This document shows, in pieces, positions 1-11,068 of a DNA stretch of 64,000 nt. This DNA comes from Adiantum capillus-veneris. Its lineage: Eukaryota > Streptophyta > Polypodiopsida > Polypodiales > Pteridaceae. Each line of letters starts with the position of its first letter. Position 1 is the stretch's first letter. The notes beneath the pieces were generated by a model. It had not been told where the DNA came from. It made no database searches and saw nothing but the letters and a program-made list of their open reading frames with translations. Both the position numbers and the translations under genes were made by a program. Location: the NCBI GenBank assembly GCA_014529385.2, contig CM043960.1, positions 38,911,281 through 38,975,280 of the forward strand. Direction: 5' to 3'.

Positions 1-788
1 CATCTTCGAAGAACACCATCTGTGCCCAATGTATAGAGCAATCCTCCTATTATGTTGAAATTCGGACTCTTAATAATGAGAGCTTTCTTATGATTCTGAG
101 TCCAATTGTCTAGGAATCCTCCTCTTAAAAGGAACGGATACACATCATACCATTTAGGGTTTGAGTTCTCCTCAGTTGTTACCTGGAACAACTCTGCATC
201 TACTGGCTCATCCCTCAAGGATATTTCAGAGTAGGCTTCAGTACTTCTGGAAAGAAAGTTAACACCACAATGAGATTTACCGTGCTTGTGGAATATGCGG
301 AATTTGAACTCCATCAGGAACATCATCCATCTAATTAATCTTCCTTGGATAATAAATTTTTTAATAAAAAATAAGAGTGCCTGATGATCCACATAGAAAT
401 GAAATAATTTTCCTAGTAAGTAATGCTAAAACTTAGTGGCACTGAAAACCATTCCCAGGGCTTCTCTCTCCATGGTAGTATATCCTTGTTCAGCTTGACT
501 TAATCTTTGACTAGCAAAATACAGTGAATAATAAGTACTCCCATCTGGTTGAGCCAGTACTGCCCCCATTTCCAGTCTCGAAGCATCGACATGCACATGG
601 AATATAGCATCCCAATCTGGTTGTCGGAGTATTGGCTTATTGATAATAACATTTTTAAGACATTGAAAGCTTTCCTCACATTCAGAAGTCCAGATGAACT
701 TACTGGTTTTCTTGGTAAGCTCATATAAAGGTAATGCCTTGGAAGCAAGCATGTGAATAAATCTTCTATAAAAAATTATATATCCCAA
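1..788 (-). pseudogene. G0 RT connection, RNase H and pre-integrase linker
   Basis: The frame from 788 to 426 reads the RT connection (YRRFI, then a TSECEESFQCLK segment) and the start of RNase H, with the conserved VDASRLEMGAVLAQ block and an EREALGMVF block. Past the stop at 426 the frame resumes with an FHKHGKSHCG/VNFLSR-like end of RNase H near 290-240. A linker follows, ending in LLYTLGTDGVLRR at about 1-45, which normally sits directly before the integrase HHCC finger. The Asp of the first RNase H motif is present. The product would degrade the RNA strand of the RNA-DNA hybrid during reverse transcription. The copy is broken by at least one stop and small indels, and the integrase is outside the window. 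Confidence 0.8.
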
Positions 789-794
789 GAATGA

Positions 795-1731
795 ACTTAG
801 TTCAGATGTTGTGCGGGGTGCCTTGTCCTGCTAGACACACTGGATTTTATTATTGGCCATCTCTATGCCATTCTTGGACACTATATGCCCCAGTAATTCT
901 CCCTTCCATACCAAAAAAACAAATTGAATGGATTGAAATAGATCCTCTTCTCCTTACATCACTGGAAGACTATTTCCAAATAGTAAATGCTTCTCCTCGG
1001 TTGAGAATACAATGAAGTCATCCATAAATATAGCTAAAAATTTGTGCAAGTATTCACTAAATATCTCCATCATGCAATGCTGGAGAGTTGCTGGAGCATT
1101 GCAGAGACCAAATTGTATGACTAAATACATGAATGCACCCCATTCAGTAATGAAGTGGTTTTTCTTTGATCTTCAAGAGCGATCTTTAATTGGTTATAAC
1201 CACTGTAGCCATCCATAAAACTGTACATATCATGGCCTGCAATCTCATCAAGAAGCATTTCACTAAAGGGTAATGGAAAAGGGTCTTTGATAGTTTGAGC
1301 ATTCAATTTTTGATAATCCACACAGACTCTGAGTTTTTCATTCTTCTTTGGTAACACCACTATAGGGAATATCCAGTCTCATTGCTGGCAACTTCTGTGA
1401 TGAATCCGGCTTTGAGAAGGTTGTCAATTTCCTCTTTGAATTTCTTGGCATAGTTTGGATTCATTCTATACCTCTGCAGACGTACTAGTCTGGAAACTGG
1501 TTTCAAAGGTATTCTATGTTGGCAAACCTGTGGATCTACACCTTTTAAATTAGTATGATCCCATGCAAATACATCTTTGTATTTTTGGAACATAAGGCGG
1601 GATTTTTCTTTCATTTCTGGGTTTAGATGCTTATTCACTTTGATCAATCGAGGACTTTCTTTAGAACCCAGATTCCATTCTTCAATTTCTTGATCATCTG
1701 GAAGCAACCAATTCCGCCCACCTCCATTCAT
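795..1731 (-). pseudogene. G0 reverse transcriptase
   Basis: The RT starts in the 1731-1360 frame with the pre-RT motif KYKDVFAWDHTNLKGVDPQVCQHRIPL split by normal spacing, then a KEEIDNLLKAGFI block. A frameshift near 1360 leads to VVLPKKNEKLRVCVDYQKLN and FMDGYSGYNQ at 1360-1121. The catalytic box reads AIFMDDFIVFS at about 1037-1005, so both Asp residues of the xMDD motif survive. Several stops lie between 1120 and 795. The role would have been RNA- and DNA-templated synthesis in the virus-like particle. Family assignment to Ty3/gypsy is secure; the lineage is not resolved. Confidence 0.85.
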
Positions 1732-1959
1732 TTTAATTTATTCATCATCATAATCCTAGGATGGACCTATTAGTTTTGGATTCTCATTTTGAACTCTCGT
1801 AACCTCTTCAGTGTGCGCTGGTGTACTGGAATCTGAATATTCTTCTTTGGAGTCAACTGTTTTCTCTAGCCGTCCAGTCAACTGAACTGGTCTTTCTCCA
1901 AGAGTCAGTACAATGAACTGATCTATAAATTTCTTCCTCTGTTTCTGAGCTTCATCCTT

Positions 1960-2525
1960 GTCCTATAATACTGCATTTAAATCTATTTCACCCAATGGAA
2001 AAATGTTCATTGCTGCAAGCATCCTTTCAATCTTCTTAACCCCATACTTCTGGCAAAGCTCTTCTAGTCGAAGTGCCTTCTTCCAACTTCTGGTGTTATT
2101 TGTCTGGGCCTGGATTCTCCTATTGGTTCCCTGTATTGTTAGGGTCTGATTGACATAATCATGAGCAGTATGCGCCATCTGCAGTGATGGTCGTCCCAGT
2201 AGCATACAATATGCTCCTTGAACATCCAATACCAGAAACCTGGTTTTGAAATTTTCTTTACCCACCCTAATTTGCATTTTCTCAATCATACCAATTTCTT
2301 GAACAACTCTATGATCGGCCATTTAAACCTTAAAGGGTGTTGGTTTCAAATCTGTGATACTAAGCCTTTGCTGATGATGTGTCCCCAGGATATTCACACT
2401 TGTCCCTCCATCCAGTATAACACCGGATAGAGGCTCCCATTGTTTCCTGACCTTGTAGTCCACCTGGATTACTAGCACTTGATCATCTCTGATAGCTGCC
2501 AATTCAACTGCTCTGGCATCTGCTT
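1960..2525 (-). pseudogene. G0 retropepsin-like aspartic protease
   Basis: Reading leftwards from 2525, a frame encodes a VDYKVRKQWEPL-type lead-in and then ILDGGTSVNIL at about 2425-2393, the D-G-G form of the retroviral aspartic-protease active site common in plant gypsy elements. After a stop near 2322 the frame continues through a GREDFKTRF-like strand to the YCMLLGRPSLQMA block at about 2215-2175, equivalent to the I-L-G-R-P flap/C-terminal signature. It would cleave the Gag-Pol polyprotein. One nonsense codon separates the active site from the C-terminal half; otherwise the fold is recognisable. Confidence 0.8.
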
Positions 2526-3260
2526 TAGCCTTTCTTCACTGTCTGATGAATTTCGCTGCTTCAGGCAAAGTCTTCTTGATATCTTCTAATTCAATTGTCA
2601 ATTTTTGAATTCGTTCACAGATTTTGACATGGATTTCTTCTCTTTCCTAGTCAAAATTATTATTAGAACTTGATGAATCACGACTATCTTCACAGTGCCA
2701 ATCCTCTGTTCTGGTGTCCGCGTTCCTCAGTTTAGTGTTTCCTATTGATGTCATTTCTGATTTGACGTGCCCTAAATCATCCACCAGTCCTTGCACTACA
2801 ACAAGCATGGTCTCAGAGATTTTAGACCTTGACTAATCTGGCTACCTTTTCTTAGAAGACTGGGTTGGTATCTTTTGAAAAAATCGAGCATCAAAACTCT
2901 TTGCCTGCTCTGGTAACTTCTTAGCTAGATCCTCTGTGATCTTAGCTGCCAGTTCTCATTGCTCTTGCCATTCATCGACTACCTTCTCCTTGCCCTTAGC
3001 CTTCCAGAATTCTCTGTGCTGAGTCCATTTGCTGGTTTCAAAACTCACTGGTTTCAGAGGCTCGTATTGATTTCTTCAATAATCACCCCTTTATTGCGAG
3101 TGACTGCCCATACTGGAACTGGTTCTGGGGATTGTGCCTCAGTAGCCACAATACTGGGTGCTTCTGGACACTGTGTTGCAAAGTGCTCATATTTCCCATA
3201 GGTATAGTAGTTAAGACTTTGGTTTTGGAAATTACCACGACCTCAGTTTCGACTAGTACC
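2526..3260 (-). pseudogene. G0 gag C-terminus with degenerate zinc knuckle, and charged linker
   Basis: Around 3225-3180 (minus) the reading YYTYGKYEHFATQCPE matches a CCHC zinc knuckle in spacing, but the first two Cys positions are Tyr, so the knuckle could not bind zinc. The stretch from 3010 to 2530 is rich in Lys, Glu and Gln (for example a LAKKLPEQAKSFDARFFQ segment). It looks like the flexible or coiled linker between nucleocapsid and protease. It has several stops. The capsid part of gag was not recognised. Assignment as gag remnant rests on position and the knuckle spacing. Confidence 0.6.
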
Positions 3261-3337
3261 CCCTTGGTGACATGGGCATAGAAAGCCCAAGAACCTCATG
3301 GACATCAATCCTAAAAAGAGAAAATATCACCAAGAAC

Positions 3338-3461
3338 GCCCTTATCTTTTAGCATAGGCTACTTTTATAGGCATGTACTTTATGCAATTTCACAATAGAA
3401 TGCCTTATGTTTTAGCAAAGGATACTTTTATAGGCACAGACTCCAAGCAATTTTAGAATAG
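3338..3461. repeat. Imperfect ~62-bp tandem duplication
   Basis: Two adjacent units begin with GCCCTTATCTTTTAGCAT and GCCTTATGTTTTAGCA and both end in AATAGAAT. They share the central block ACTTTTATAGGCA. Unit length is about 62 bp with several mismatches, so the duplication is old. Confidence 0.65.
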
Positions 3462-3960
3462 AATTTAATTGAGCTCTTTAGCCTATAACTTAATACAAAT
3501 TGGACCTCAAATGAGCTCAATAAACTGCTCAAAATAAGTAGAAAAAGTTATGGTGCACATCCTTTGATTGTGCATAATCGGTGACATGCTAGCCGCTGCT
3601 AACATTCCCACTCCTAATTTGGTACACTCCCAACATGGTGAGATGATGGAAGGTAAGTCCATGGAAGGAATATTTAGTTATCATAAAACAAAGCAAGTTC
3701 TAAGTATAAAAGGCCAACAAGTAGGAATAGAACATGAAGTACAAAGAAAGATCATAAAAAATGAATTTTGCTTCCAAAAGATGGGTCCAATAATAACCAG
3801 AAGCTAAACCAAATAAAGCAAAAAACCACCTAAACTATCATGAAGACAAAACCACTAAAGTTGCAGATTTATGAAGGTGGCAAAATCAATCAATTATGAC
3901 CCTAGGCTAATGCAAATTCATAAACCTAGTATGGCCTTACGCTAATGCAAGTTTATAAAC

Positions 3961-4149
3961 CTATTAGCCTAAAAACCATATGATCATTCTTAATACAACA
4001 ACCAAGCCTAAAAACATATGCTAATGCAGGTCTATTAGCCTAAAAACCATATTATCATTCTTAATACAACAACCAAGCCTAAAAGAATATGCTAATGCAG
4101 GTCTATTAGCCTAAAAACCATATGATCATTCTTAATACAACAACCAAGT
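3961..4149. repeat. 71-bp tandem repeat, about 2.7 copies
   Basis: The block CTATTAGCCTAAAAACCATA starts at 3961, 4032 and 4103, giving an exact 71-bp period. The third unit is partial and ends near 4149. Units differ at only a few positions (for example AACATATG against GAATATG). A diverged relative of the unit's end (GCTAATGCAAGTTTATAAACC) lies just upstream at about 3941. Confidence 0.85.
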
Positions 4150-4224
4150 CTATGCATCAGTAACCCTTATAATCCCAAGGCATCGGTTTAGGGACTTGGC
4201 CAAACGAGCCAAGATGGTTCCCCT

Positions 4225-5348
4225 TGTCATAATAATCAATATCTAATTCTCCTAAATGATTTTCTCATATTAAACTGATCATTTAATGTGGGGAAGTGCG
4301 AGGGGAGAAAAAGCTAGAATATTGGTTAAGCTAGCAGACCGGCCACAGTAGGGATCCAAAGGAGGGAAAATAGGGATCCAAAGGTGGGGGCCATCTGCAA
4401 AAGAGCCGTGTGCAACAATGGTCTAAAAAGACCCTAAGGTTCAGCCCATTAAGACTTCCAAAATGCTAAGGTTCCAAAATTCAAAGGTTGTGTCCAAAGG
4501 TCAACCCTAGGGGAAATTGGATGCTTTGTGTGTAACTAAAAAGTCTTTGCATATCCCTACATGGGAGGGGGAGAGCCCTTCTTCTAGGGGATGAGAGAGA
4601 AAGTCACACACACACACACACACATGCTCCCTTTACACAAAGGGAATTAGGGACACATGTCAGCTCCCTAGCCCAAATGCCCACAAGGTGTGCCCAATTC
4701 CTATTGGATGGCCTTGGAGGTGGACCGATGAGAATTAGGCTAGAGTAAATCTAGTTTAATTAATTTAAAAACACTTAATAAAAGAACCAATGAGAATTAA
4801 GTCTCCTAGAAGACTATTGGACAGTCTCCCAAGGGGTCCAATGAGCATTCAGGAGCCCAATGGCTTGCCTGATTCCTATTGGCCAGGAGGCAAAGAGGTC
4901 CAATGATAGTTTAGTTTAATTATTAAATTACCTAAAGCTCTCACAAAAGGGTAAAGGGGGAAACATGTCAGAAGGCTATCACTTATGTTGCTTAATAGCC
5001 ATTGGCTTGACTTGGGGAGGTCCAATGGGGAGCCTGCAAGAGCTAGTCTTGAAGGAACACAAAGAATTGTATTGTACAATGTCTCTCTTGATGGGAGAAA
5101 TTATAATACAAAGCCTTTTGGAGGGGGGACCGGCTCCATGCAAATCCGGTCCTTAGCTGTTGTCAATAGCTTAATTTCTCTCTCTTTTGAAAGTATTGTT
5201 GATGCTATCTAACTAGGTGTTATGATTTTTGTTGCTCTCTCCACCCAAGCACTCTTGTAATTCTCATTAGGAATCTATTCTAATGAAATGCCCACTATGT
5301 TCATGCTAATTTCCGCTAAACACAAGTTTTTAGGCCATTAATGTTACA
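4225..5348 (+). repeat. CHR 5' LTR (1,124 bp)
   Basis: The LTR begins TGTCATAATAATCAAT and ends AGGCCATTAATGTTACA. A CA microsatellite lies at about 4604-4625. Relative to the 3' LTR it lacks about 461 bp between the two AGC trinucleotides that bracket the missing segment; the junction reads GCCTGCAAGAGCTAGTCTTG at about 5031-5050. It should carry the element promoter, but no clear TATA box was picked out. Confidence 0.95.
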
Positions 5349-5349
5349 T

Positions 5350-5362
5350 TTGTATCAGAGCA
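5350..5362 (+). other. CHR primer-binding site (tRNA-iMet type)
   Basis: TTGTATCAGAGCA follows the 5' LTR by one base. It matches the initiator-tRNA-Met PBS (TGGTATCAGAGC) except at one position. This is where tRNA-primed minus-strand synthesis would begin. Confidence 0.85.
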
Positions 5363-5765
5363 CAAGGTTTCTCTTTTCTTGCTCAAGAAGGGAGGTCCTC
5401 AAGCTAGCTACAAATGGTTGGTATTATTAATTGCCTGTGAGTAAGTAGAATAGGGATTTTTCAGCCTTGCAGTGCACCTGCCTTCGTGCAGTTAACGGGG
5501 CATCACCGTCGAGAGCTATGGTCTTAATAGTGGAGTCCTACGGGGCTTGCCTACGGCTTAACCACTATTGAGCTATTAGAAGCTTGACAGGAGCCAGTGC
5601 TGTTTTGGTGACGAAAGACCCTCTGTTCTATTCCTTGCAATTAATGGTATTCGAGCCGCGGGTACAGTAGCTTGAGTGCTTTTTCTAAAGGGGTAAAGAG
5701 GAGTAGCAACTAGGGCTTGAAGTTCCAAAGTACACCTAAAAAGTTTACACCTAAAAGTTGTTAGA

Positions 5766-6491
5766 ATGGCTGACAATAGTAAAGAGAGTGAAATTAATGT
5801 TGATAACTTTGACTTTGCTCATGAGCAAGCTACTAATGATGCTTCAATGCTAGTTAACTATCTTGTTTCTAGGCTTCAACAAGCCATGGGCAATCCATCT
5901 CTCCAAAGCGAAGTGCAACGGCAGCTCCGTGCTCACGGGATTCTCCAAGCTCATCACCATGACGAGAGAACACCTAGGAAGCCTCCTTGTGAGACTACCA
6001 AAAGAGGTCTCTTCGATTCGGGAAGAAGAAGAGAATCCGTACGAAGGGCTCAAGAATTTACTTCTTGATGATGCATCTCCTTCCCAAAGGAGAACTCAAG
6101 AGCCTCCACCGAAGGAACGAGAAAGAAGTGAGTCTCCCGCCACCTCGGCGGAGATGGCTCCATGAAGACGGCGGGCTAAACGCTCTCCATCACCACCAAA
6201 GCGGAGAAGACCATCACACTCTTCTCCACGCCATAATTCAAAGAGGGATGATAAAAAGTAAGAGAAGAAAAATGCGAGAAAGAGGACACCCTCTTCTCCA
6301 TCTTCTTCATCCTCTTCCTCTTATGAAAGTGATGTAAAGACGACGAAGATGAAGACAAGAAAAAGGCGAGAAAGAGGTCACCCTCTTCTCCACCTTCTTC
6401 AAATTCTTCACCTTCTGAAGAAAGTGATGGTGCAACCTTTGAACCATAAAAAAGAAGAGGCCATAGGAAATCCTATGCCGCATGGAAGAGG
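5766..6491 (+). pseudogene. CHR gag N-terminal region
   Basis: The ATG at 5766 follows a leader of about 420 bases and opens MADNSKESEINVDNFDFAHE, with a predicted helical VNYLVSRLQQAM segment. The frame stops at 6066. A second frame (+1) carries a plausible continuation EEEENPYEGLKNLL followed by Arg/Ser/Pro-rich sequence to about 6270. The N-terminus is therefore probably split by a frameshift near 5950-6000. The Arg-Ser-rich part contains two tandem copies of a KxARKRxPSSP-type unit. It is probably the matrix-like leader of Gag; function is by position only. Confidence 0.6.
6268..6430 (+). repeat. ~90-bp imperfect duplication in CHR gag
   Basis: GCGAGAAAGAGG(A/T)CACCCTCTTCTCC occurs at about 6276 and 6367. 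Each copy is followed by TTCTTCA-rich sequence and a GAAAGTGATG end. The two copies encode Arg/Lys then Ser-rich stretches ending in SYESD/SEESD, that is, a duplicated basic-serine module. Confidence 0.65.
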
Positions 6492-6890
6492 TTGTCCAAG
6501 TTGAAGAAATTCAAAGAGGGAGGGAAGAGCAGCTCTTTCCTTACCTATGATGGTACCTTTGGTGCTACGCAAAAAGTCTTGGCCTTTATCCAACAATTCG
6601 ATGCGGCGTTTGGAGATGAGGACTTCACGGAGTCCTCTAAGCTATGCCATGTAGCTATGCACTTTCAAAAGTCCGCTAGGCAATGGTGGTCTAGCCTACG
6701 AGCCAACGGTGAAGCTCCACGGATATGGAAAGCTTTAAGAGCTTCCATTATGAAGCAGTTTTTGGCCACCGATGCCAAAGACAAAGTACTCACAGAATGG
6801 CGAAGCTTAAAGCTCTCTCCCTATGAATCCATCCACAAATATGTAGACAAGTTTTGGAACCTATAACTCAAAGCCGCTGTCTTCAAAAAC
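6492..6890 (+). pseudogene. CHR gag capsid domain
   Basis: The frame encodes the Retrotrans_gag-type fold. It shows SFLTYDGTFGATQKVLAFIQQFDAAFG, split by normal spacing, then a CHVAMHFQKSARQWWSSL block (the WW motif) and a KVLTEWRSLKLSPYESIHKYVDKF block at the C-terminal side. A single TAA at 6864 ends it; the same frame resumes directly with the KAAVFKNLDFGEKKQQFCAGL segment of the next entry, so only one nonsense change divides them. Gag capsid assembles the cytoplasmic virus-like particle. Confidence 0.85.
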
Positions 6891-8162
6891 TTGGATTTTG
6901 GAGAGAAAAAGCAACAATTTTGTGCAGGCTTAACCGAAGAAATGGCGGAGTATGTCAACTCCCAAAGGCCATGTACCATATCGGCGGTAATACACCATAC
7001 TATGGTGGCCTCTCGAATCAATTTCCAAACGGGGGCTAAAAGAAATAATAAGCCCACGAAAAACAAGGGTTCCAATGAGCCTAAGGGGAAGGACAATGTC
7101 CAAAAGTCTCCTAAGGGCAACTCCAACAAAGCTAAAGAGAAGGGAGTTTACAAAGGTAAGAACAAACTCTCTCCTGAAGAGCTTGAGCGTTATCGCAAGG
7201 ATAACCGGTGTTTCAAGTGCGGCGAACAAGGGCATGCGTACCGCGCTTGTCCCCAAAAGAACAACCGCCAAGATCCTCATAGAGCTTCCTTGGTTGAAAT
7301 CCAAGAGGAGGAGACTCACCAAATTCATCACAAAGGATCTCCTCTATGCCATGCTTGGGGAAAGGTAAGAGAACATGATGCTTTTATTCTCTTTTACCCT
7401 GTTTCTACTCACAATTTTATATCTATAGAGTTGGCCAGCAAGCTAGGCATACAATCCTACGAGATGGGAGATGTCCTACCCGCAGACAGTGCCTTCAAGG
7501 GGCAAGAAGCTTCAGTCACTCCCTTAATCGGGAAATTGAGGCTTCATGTCCAAGGCTATGTGGACAAAGAGGACTTCTTTATCTCTCCTCTCAAGCATGA
7601 GGATGTAATCCTAGGGGCACCATGGTTTGACCGCCTGGCTGCCGATGTTAAATTTCCTAAAAGGAGAATCTCCTTTAAGTTCAGGGAAAAAGACATGTAT
7701 ATAGATGCTAAGGAAATGGGTAACACTATCCCCATTGTACATACACCAGCTTTCAACAAGTCAATAAAGAGCTCTATTTTCGTGTACATGATTTTTGTTA
7801 AAGATTCTCAAAATGAACCTAATGCTTTAGCAAAAGAAAATAAAAGCAACCAAAAGGAATTAGAGTTATCCAATTTTCTCAAGGGGTATCAAGATGTTTT
7901 TATTGACGACATCCCTTGTGAGCTACCTCCTAAACGAGGTAATGATGACCATGCAATTGAACTTCTTCCAGGAAGTTCACCGCCTAACAAACCTCCTTAT
8001 AGAGTTTCTCAAGCCCAACAAAAAGAGATTATGCGGCAAGTGCATGAGTTAGTTGAGAAGGGCATGGTTAGGCCTAGCTCATCTCCATTTTGCTCACCGG
8101 TGCTATTACTATGCAAAAGAAAGACGGCACATATCGTATGTGTGTCAACTATAGAGCACTAA
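6891..8162 (+). pseudogene. CHR nucleocapsid, aspartic protease and start of RT
   Basis: This 423-codon open frame continues gag. A basic Lys/Asn/Pro stretch is followed by a perfect zinc knuckle CFKCGEQGHAYRAC (C-X2-C-X4-H-X4-C) at about 7209-7250, then the protease. The protease has the expected THNFISIELASKLG and VILGAPWF blocks. However, the catalytic Asp position is Tyr (codon 7395-7397) and the Gly two residues later is Val (7401-7403), so it is inactive. The pre-RT region (FLKGYQDVFIDDIPCELP, then [15 protein letters not shown]) follows. The frame leaves the RT at about 8105 because of a frameshift and runs to a stop at 8160. Confidence 0.9.
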
Positions 8163-9100
8163 ATAGGATCACTATCAAGAATAGGTTTCTCGTTCCACGG
8201 GTAGAAGACCTATTTGATAAGCTACAAGGATCGACCTACTTCAGTAGGATTGACCTAAAAAGTGGCTATCATCAAATAAGGATAGTTGATCAAGACATTG
8301 TAAAGACCGCATTTCGCACCACATTTGGTTTTTAAGAATACATTGTCATGCCTTTTGGCTTGACCAATGCACCAACCACATTCAATCGCTTGATGGAGAA
8401 GCTGTTCAGGCCTCATCGAACCTTCACTGGAGTGTTCTTTGATGATATTATCATCTACTCTAATTTATTAGACGAACACAAGCAACACCTCCAGGTAATA
8501 GTTCAAGTTTTAAGAGAGAATAGACTTTATGTTAATCGAAAGAAAAGTGAATTTTTCTTGCAAGAGATTCAGTATTTAGGTCACATTATCTCTCAAGATG
8601 GCATCCAAATGGATCCATCAAAGTTAGAGGTAATAAAAGGATGGCCTAAACCAAGGGATCTTCATGAACTAAGAAGCTTTATAGGTATGTGTGCATACTA
8701 TAGACGCTTCATAGAAAAGTTCTCACAAATTGCGGGACCATTACATGACCTAACAAAGAAAAGCGTTAGGTATACATGGTCTGCTAAGGAGAAAAATTCT
8801 TTCGAAAAGCTTAAAGAAAAGCTTATCTCTCAACCTGTGCTTACACTACCGGATCTCTCAAAACCATTTGAGGTCGAATGTGATGCTTGTGGTGATTGCC
8901 TTGGAGCTGTTTTTCTCCAAGAAGGGCACGCCATAGGCTATGAGAGTCGAAGGCTCGACCCTGTTGAGCAAGCTCTAGGCATATATGAAAAGGAACTCCT
9001 TGCAGTTCTACATGCCTTAGACTCATGGAAGCACTATTTATTGGGGACTCCTTTCATTCTGCGAACGGATCACCAAAGTCTTAAGTACTTCATGACGTAG
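8090..9100 (+). pseudogene. CHR reverse transcriptase and RNase H N-part
   Basis: In the RT frame the sequence reads [31 protein letters not shown] and TTFGF, then TAA (8333-8335). After the stop come MPFGLTNAPTTFNRLM and the active site GVFFDDIIIYS (F-x-D-D, both Asp present), then YLGHIISQDGI, WPKPRDLHELRSFIGMCAYYRRFI and the RNase H start CDACGDCLGAVFLQEG with a later KELLAVLHAL block. A TAG at 9098 interrupts RNase H at TDHQSLKYFMT. Everything stays in one frame, so only two point stops disable this stretch. It is a typical Ty3/gypsy RT. Confidence 0.9.
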
Positions 9101-10204
9101 ACCAAGCTCTCCGACAAACAAATGAGGTGGGCAAATTTCCTTTCACAATTTCATTTTCATATTTCTCACATTGCTGGCAAGCATAATCAAGTAGCTGATG
9201 CACTCTCAAGACGACCGAGAGTGAATGCGGTTTCCATAGCCACTCACAATGATCTATCTTCAATGATAGATAAGTACGCTGTTGATCCCGATTTTAGAGA
9301 TGTGATTTCAGCCCTTGCATTAGGGAAGAAAGAAGAACCATTTACTTTACAAGATGGTTATCTTCTCTATGGCAATAGACTATGCGTTACTAACTCACTA
9401 CGTGAGAAAGTAATGTATGAATCTCATGCTCCACCTTATGCGGGGCATAGAGGGATTCAGTCCACCTTAAAGGGAATTGAAACATATTTCTATTGGCCTA
9501 CCATGAAAGTGAACATACAAGAGTATGTTTGTAAATGTGTGGTATGCCAAAAGACAAAATTTGATAGTGGGAAGCAACTTGGATTGTATCAACCCTTGCC
9601 AATCCCTAATTCACCATGGGAGAGCATATCCATGGATTTTATCTTTGGATTGCCTAAGTCTATCCATGGGAATACGGGAATATGGACGACAGTAGACAGG
9701 TTCAGTAAACAAGCTCATTTTATACATGTCAAAAAGACTATCAAAGCCCATCAAATGGCAACCCTCTTCTTCATTTCACAAATTTTCAAGTACCATGGCT
9801 TGCCAATGTCCATAGTGTCGGATAGAGATCCTACAATGATTAGTAATTTCTAGAAGGGTCTCTTTGAGAATTTAGGGACAAGGCTAAACTTCTCTTCGGC
9901 CTATCATCCACAAACGGATGGCCAAAGTGAAATAGCTAACCTAACCATTCTCGATCTACTAAAAGCCTATGTAACGGAAGTAGATCAAAGATCCCAATGG
10001 GAGAAGTACTTACCCTTAGTGGAGTATGCTTATAATAACACTGTACATACTTCCACAGGAAAAGCCCCTTTCGAGGTAATTGAGGGAAGATCAAAAAGTC
10101 CCTTGCTACTTAAGGAACATGGGAAGATATTCGCTGCAGATGAGTATATCCGAGACCTACAAGAATCTTTTCAAAAGATTAAGGATGCTATCTCTATCTC
10201 ATAG
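9101..10204 (+). pseudogene. CHR RNase H end and integrase
   Basis: The same frame continues after the TAG with QMRWANFLSQF, the HIAGKHNQVADALSR end of RNase H, and integrase. The HHCC finger is present as HAPPYAGHRG...CVVCQ (His, His, Cys, Cys). The DDE core shows MDFIFGLP (first Asp) and VSDRDP (second Asp). After the TAG at 9851 comes YHPQTDGQSEIAN (Glu), followed by WEKYLPLVEYAYNNTVHTSTG. A stop at 10202 coincides with a frameshift into the next segment. The enzyme would insert the cDNA into the chromosome. The residues of the catalytic triad are all readable. Confidence 0.9.
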
Positions 10205-10694
10205 GCAAAAGGCTGCTGCTGACAAGCACAGAAGAGCCCAAGCCTTTAAAGAAAATGATTGGGTCTTATTAATGTTTCCCAAGGCTCGATTAAGGCACAA
10301 GACGGGCAAGAATCCTACGGGCCACCAAAAGTACTATGCTAAACCAGCAAAAAGGTACTATGGTCCCTTCCAGATTCTTAGGCCAATCAATGAGATGGCC
10401 TATCAACTCAAGTTTCCCAATCATTGGCTCATACACAATGCTTTACATGTGAGCCTATTAAAGCCTTACAAAGGAGAGCCACCTAAAGAACCAACTATTG
10501 AAGACCCACCGGAGATCGAGGACCAAGAGGAGGTGCTGTAGCCCGAGTCCATTCTCCAACATGAAGACAAGGTATTAAGAGGCGGTAAGACTATCCGACG
10601 ATATCTTATTAAGTTTAAGAATTATCCTTTTGAAGATGCTAGATGGATGCAAGGCATACAATTAAAGGATAACCTAAACCTTGTCAATGCTTAA
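10190..10694 (+). pseudogene. CHR integrase C-terminus and chromodomain-like tail
   Basis: After a frameshift near 10195 the frame reads HRQKAAADKHRRAQAFKEND and VLLMFPKARL. It then shows the conserved YYGPFQILRPI and NALHVSLLKPYKG blocks of the integrase C-terminal domain. A TAG at 10539-10541 precedes an in-frame tail of 50 codons (10542-10691, stop TAA 10692-10694). That tail contains IRRYLIKFKNYPFEDARWMQ, which resembles the last two strands and helix of a chromodomain. Such tails direct integration of chromoviruses to modified chromatin. The assignment is good for integrase and moderate for the chromodomain. Confidence 0.8.
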
Positions 10695-11054
10695 AATGCT
10701 TCCCAAGAGTAAGCAAATGTACAAAATGTTAAAAATGAACAAATTTTTTTGTCTTATAAGACTCTCTTTTTCTTTATTGTGCACAAAAATGAAGTAGTAT
10801 GCATGCTTAGATCAAGTTTGCTGAGACGACGTCTCCCAAACACTAAGTAGAGCTTGTCACTCTACTATGGAAGACTGATAGGACTAATGTGCAAACATGC
10901 TTGCGGCAGCCTCAGGCTCTCAAGCGCCAAATGGACTAGTCATCCATTGTGGAATGATGTCGTAGGGTAACATAGGGATCCTCTACCCGCTAAGAAAAGG
11001 ACTCGTGAATATGCTTTATCTTCTCTACACCATAGTCGAGGACGACTATGATTT
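10695..11054 (+). other. CHR 3' untranslated region
   Basis: These 360 bases between the pol stop and the polypurine tract have no coding content that I can see. Confidence 0.6.
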
Positions 11055-11068
11055 CAAGAGAGAGGTAA
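11055..11068 (+). other. CHR polypurine tract
   Basis: CAAGAGAGAGGTAA lies directly before the TG of the 3' LTR. It is the expected RNase H-resistant primer for plus-strand synthesis. Confidence 0.75.

Larger units (their letters stand above)
1..3260 (-). mobile_element. G0: decayed Ty3/gypsy fragment, truncated by window edge
   Basis: On the minus strand the order is gag zinc knuckle (about 3200), gag-PR linker, protease (2525-1960), RT (1731-795), RNase H (788-240) and the linker that precedes integrase (239-1). This is the Ty3/gypsy gag-PR-RT-RH-IN order. Integrase and the 3' LTR would lie to the left, outside the window. No 5' LTR or PBS could be identified between 3260 and 4220. Stops and frameshifts occur throughout, so this copy is dead. 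Confidence 0.85.
3261..4219. other. Non-coding spacer between G0 and CHR
   Basis: No coding sequence is recognisable. The spacer holds two short tandem duplications (3338-3461 and 3961-4149). Its right end is the insertion site of CHR: the bases at 4220-4224 (CCCCT) recur immediately after CHR at 12654-12658. The sequence right of 12658 is therefore the original continuation of this spacer. Confidence 0.6.
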
